From the NCBI GenBank assembly GCA_937891425.1, contig CALAGD010000047.1, positions 1-8,331 of the forward strand: a stretch of 8,331 bases of DNA. Reading direction: 5' to 3'. Each line of letters begins with the position of its first letter. The first letter of the stretch is position 1. The notes under the pieces were generated by a model. It did no database searches and had not been told where the DNA came from. It was given only the letters and a program-made list of their open reading frames with translations. Shown here piece after piece: positions 8,112 to 8,331 of this stretch. The position numbers were made by a program, and so were the translations under genes. This DNA comes from an uncultured Pigmentiphaga sp. Its GTDB lineage: Bacteria; Pseudomonadota; Gammaproteobacteria; Burkholderiales; Burkholderiaceae_B.

Positions 8112-8331
8112 ATGAAAGCGTTGCTCGATTTATTCAAGCAGGTTACGCAAGACGAGCAGTTCGACGCCATCCGTGTCGGGCTTGCGTCGCCCGAAAAGAT
8201 CCGATCCTGGTCGTACGGAGAGGTCAAGAAGCCCGAGACGATCAACTACCGCACGTTCAAGCCCGAGCGCGACGGCCTGTTCTGCGCGAAGATCTTTGGC
8301 CCGGTCAAGGATTACGAGTGTCTGTGCGGCA
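8112..8331 (+). CDS. rpoC: DNA-directed RNA polymerase subunit beta', N-terminal part (cut by window end)
   Basis: The first 73 codons of beta', the subunit that carries the catalytic magnesium-binding site and most of the clamp, are present. The N terminus MKALLDLFKQVTQDEQFDAI, then ASPEKIRSWSYGEVKKPETI and NYRTFKPERDGLFCAKIFGP, is the near-invariant beta' opening. Cys70 and Cys72 in DYECLCG are the first two ligands of the N-terminal zinc ribbon. The other two cysteines and the NADFDGD catalytic motif lie beyond the window. The start ATG has GGAG (8098-8101) ten bases upstream, inside a small hairpin loop. It is in the expected place after rpoB, and no promoter or terminator is seen between them, so beta and beta' are probably made from one message. 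Confidence 0.98.
   Translation, partial: MKALLDLFKQVTQDEQFDAIRVGLASPEKIRSWSYGEVKKPETINYRTFKPERDGLFCAKIFGPVKDYECLCG

Overview
This is an ordinary, highly conserved bacterial chromosome segment: the tuf–trpT–secE–nusG–rplKAJL–rpoBC cluster, all on the + strand. The protein sequences suggest a betaproteobacterium in Burkholderiales, probably close to Alcaligenaceae (Bordetella/Achromobacter relatives). The reasons are the order tuf–tRNA-Trp–secE–nusG, an RpoB of about 1371 residues with 'DQTNPLSEITHKRR' in the rifampicin region, a three-TM SecE, and high GC. The family-level placement is inference from memory, not from a database search. I see no mobile element, CRISPR array, toxin or defence system, or foreign-looking gene, and no new multi-gene system.

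Layout: 1-54 is the last 17 codons of tuf (EF-Tu); 177-252 is tRNA-Trp (anticodon CCA); 293-673 secE; 693-1226 nusG; 1352-1783 rplK (L11); 1787-2497 rplA (L1); 2733-3257 rplJ (L10, GTG start); 3327-3713 rplL (L7/L12); 3870-7985 rpoB (beta subunit); 8112-8331 the first 73 codons of rpoC (beta'), cut by the window end. No gap exceeds 300 bases. The largest is the 235-base rplA–rplJ leader, followed by 156 bases (rplL–rpoB), 126 bases (rpoB–rpoC), 125 bases (nusG–rplK) and 122 bases (tuf–trpT).

The genes form a transcription and translation supply unit. EF-Tu, tRNA-Trp and the L11/L1/L10/L12 stalk proteins serve the ribosome. SecE is the small essential subunit of the SecYEG translocon. NusG joins RNA polymerase to Rho or to the ribosome. 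RpoB and RpoC form the catalytic core of RNA polymerase.

The interesting content is in the gaps, which hold RNA structures matching the known regulatory logic of this operon. They are: a candidate L1 repressor site just before rplK; a multi-hairpin L10-type leader before rplJ; a strong terminator-like attenuator after rplL whose U-tract runs directly into a perfect 16-bp inverted repeat (a candidate RNase III site); and hairpins before rpoB and rpoC, the last of which places the rpoC Shine-Dalgarno sequence in its loop. All were found by eye and no folding energies or covariation were computed.
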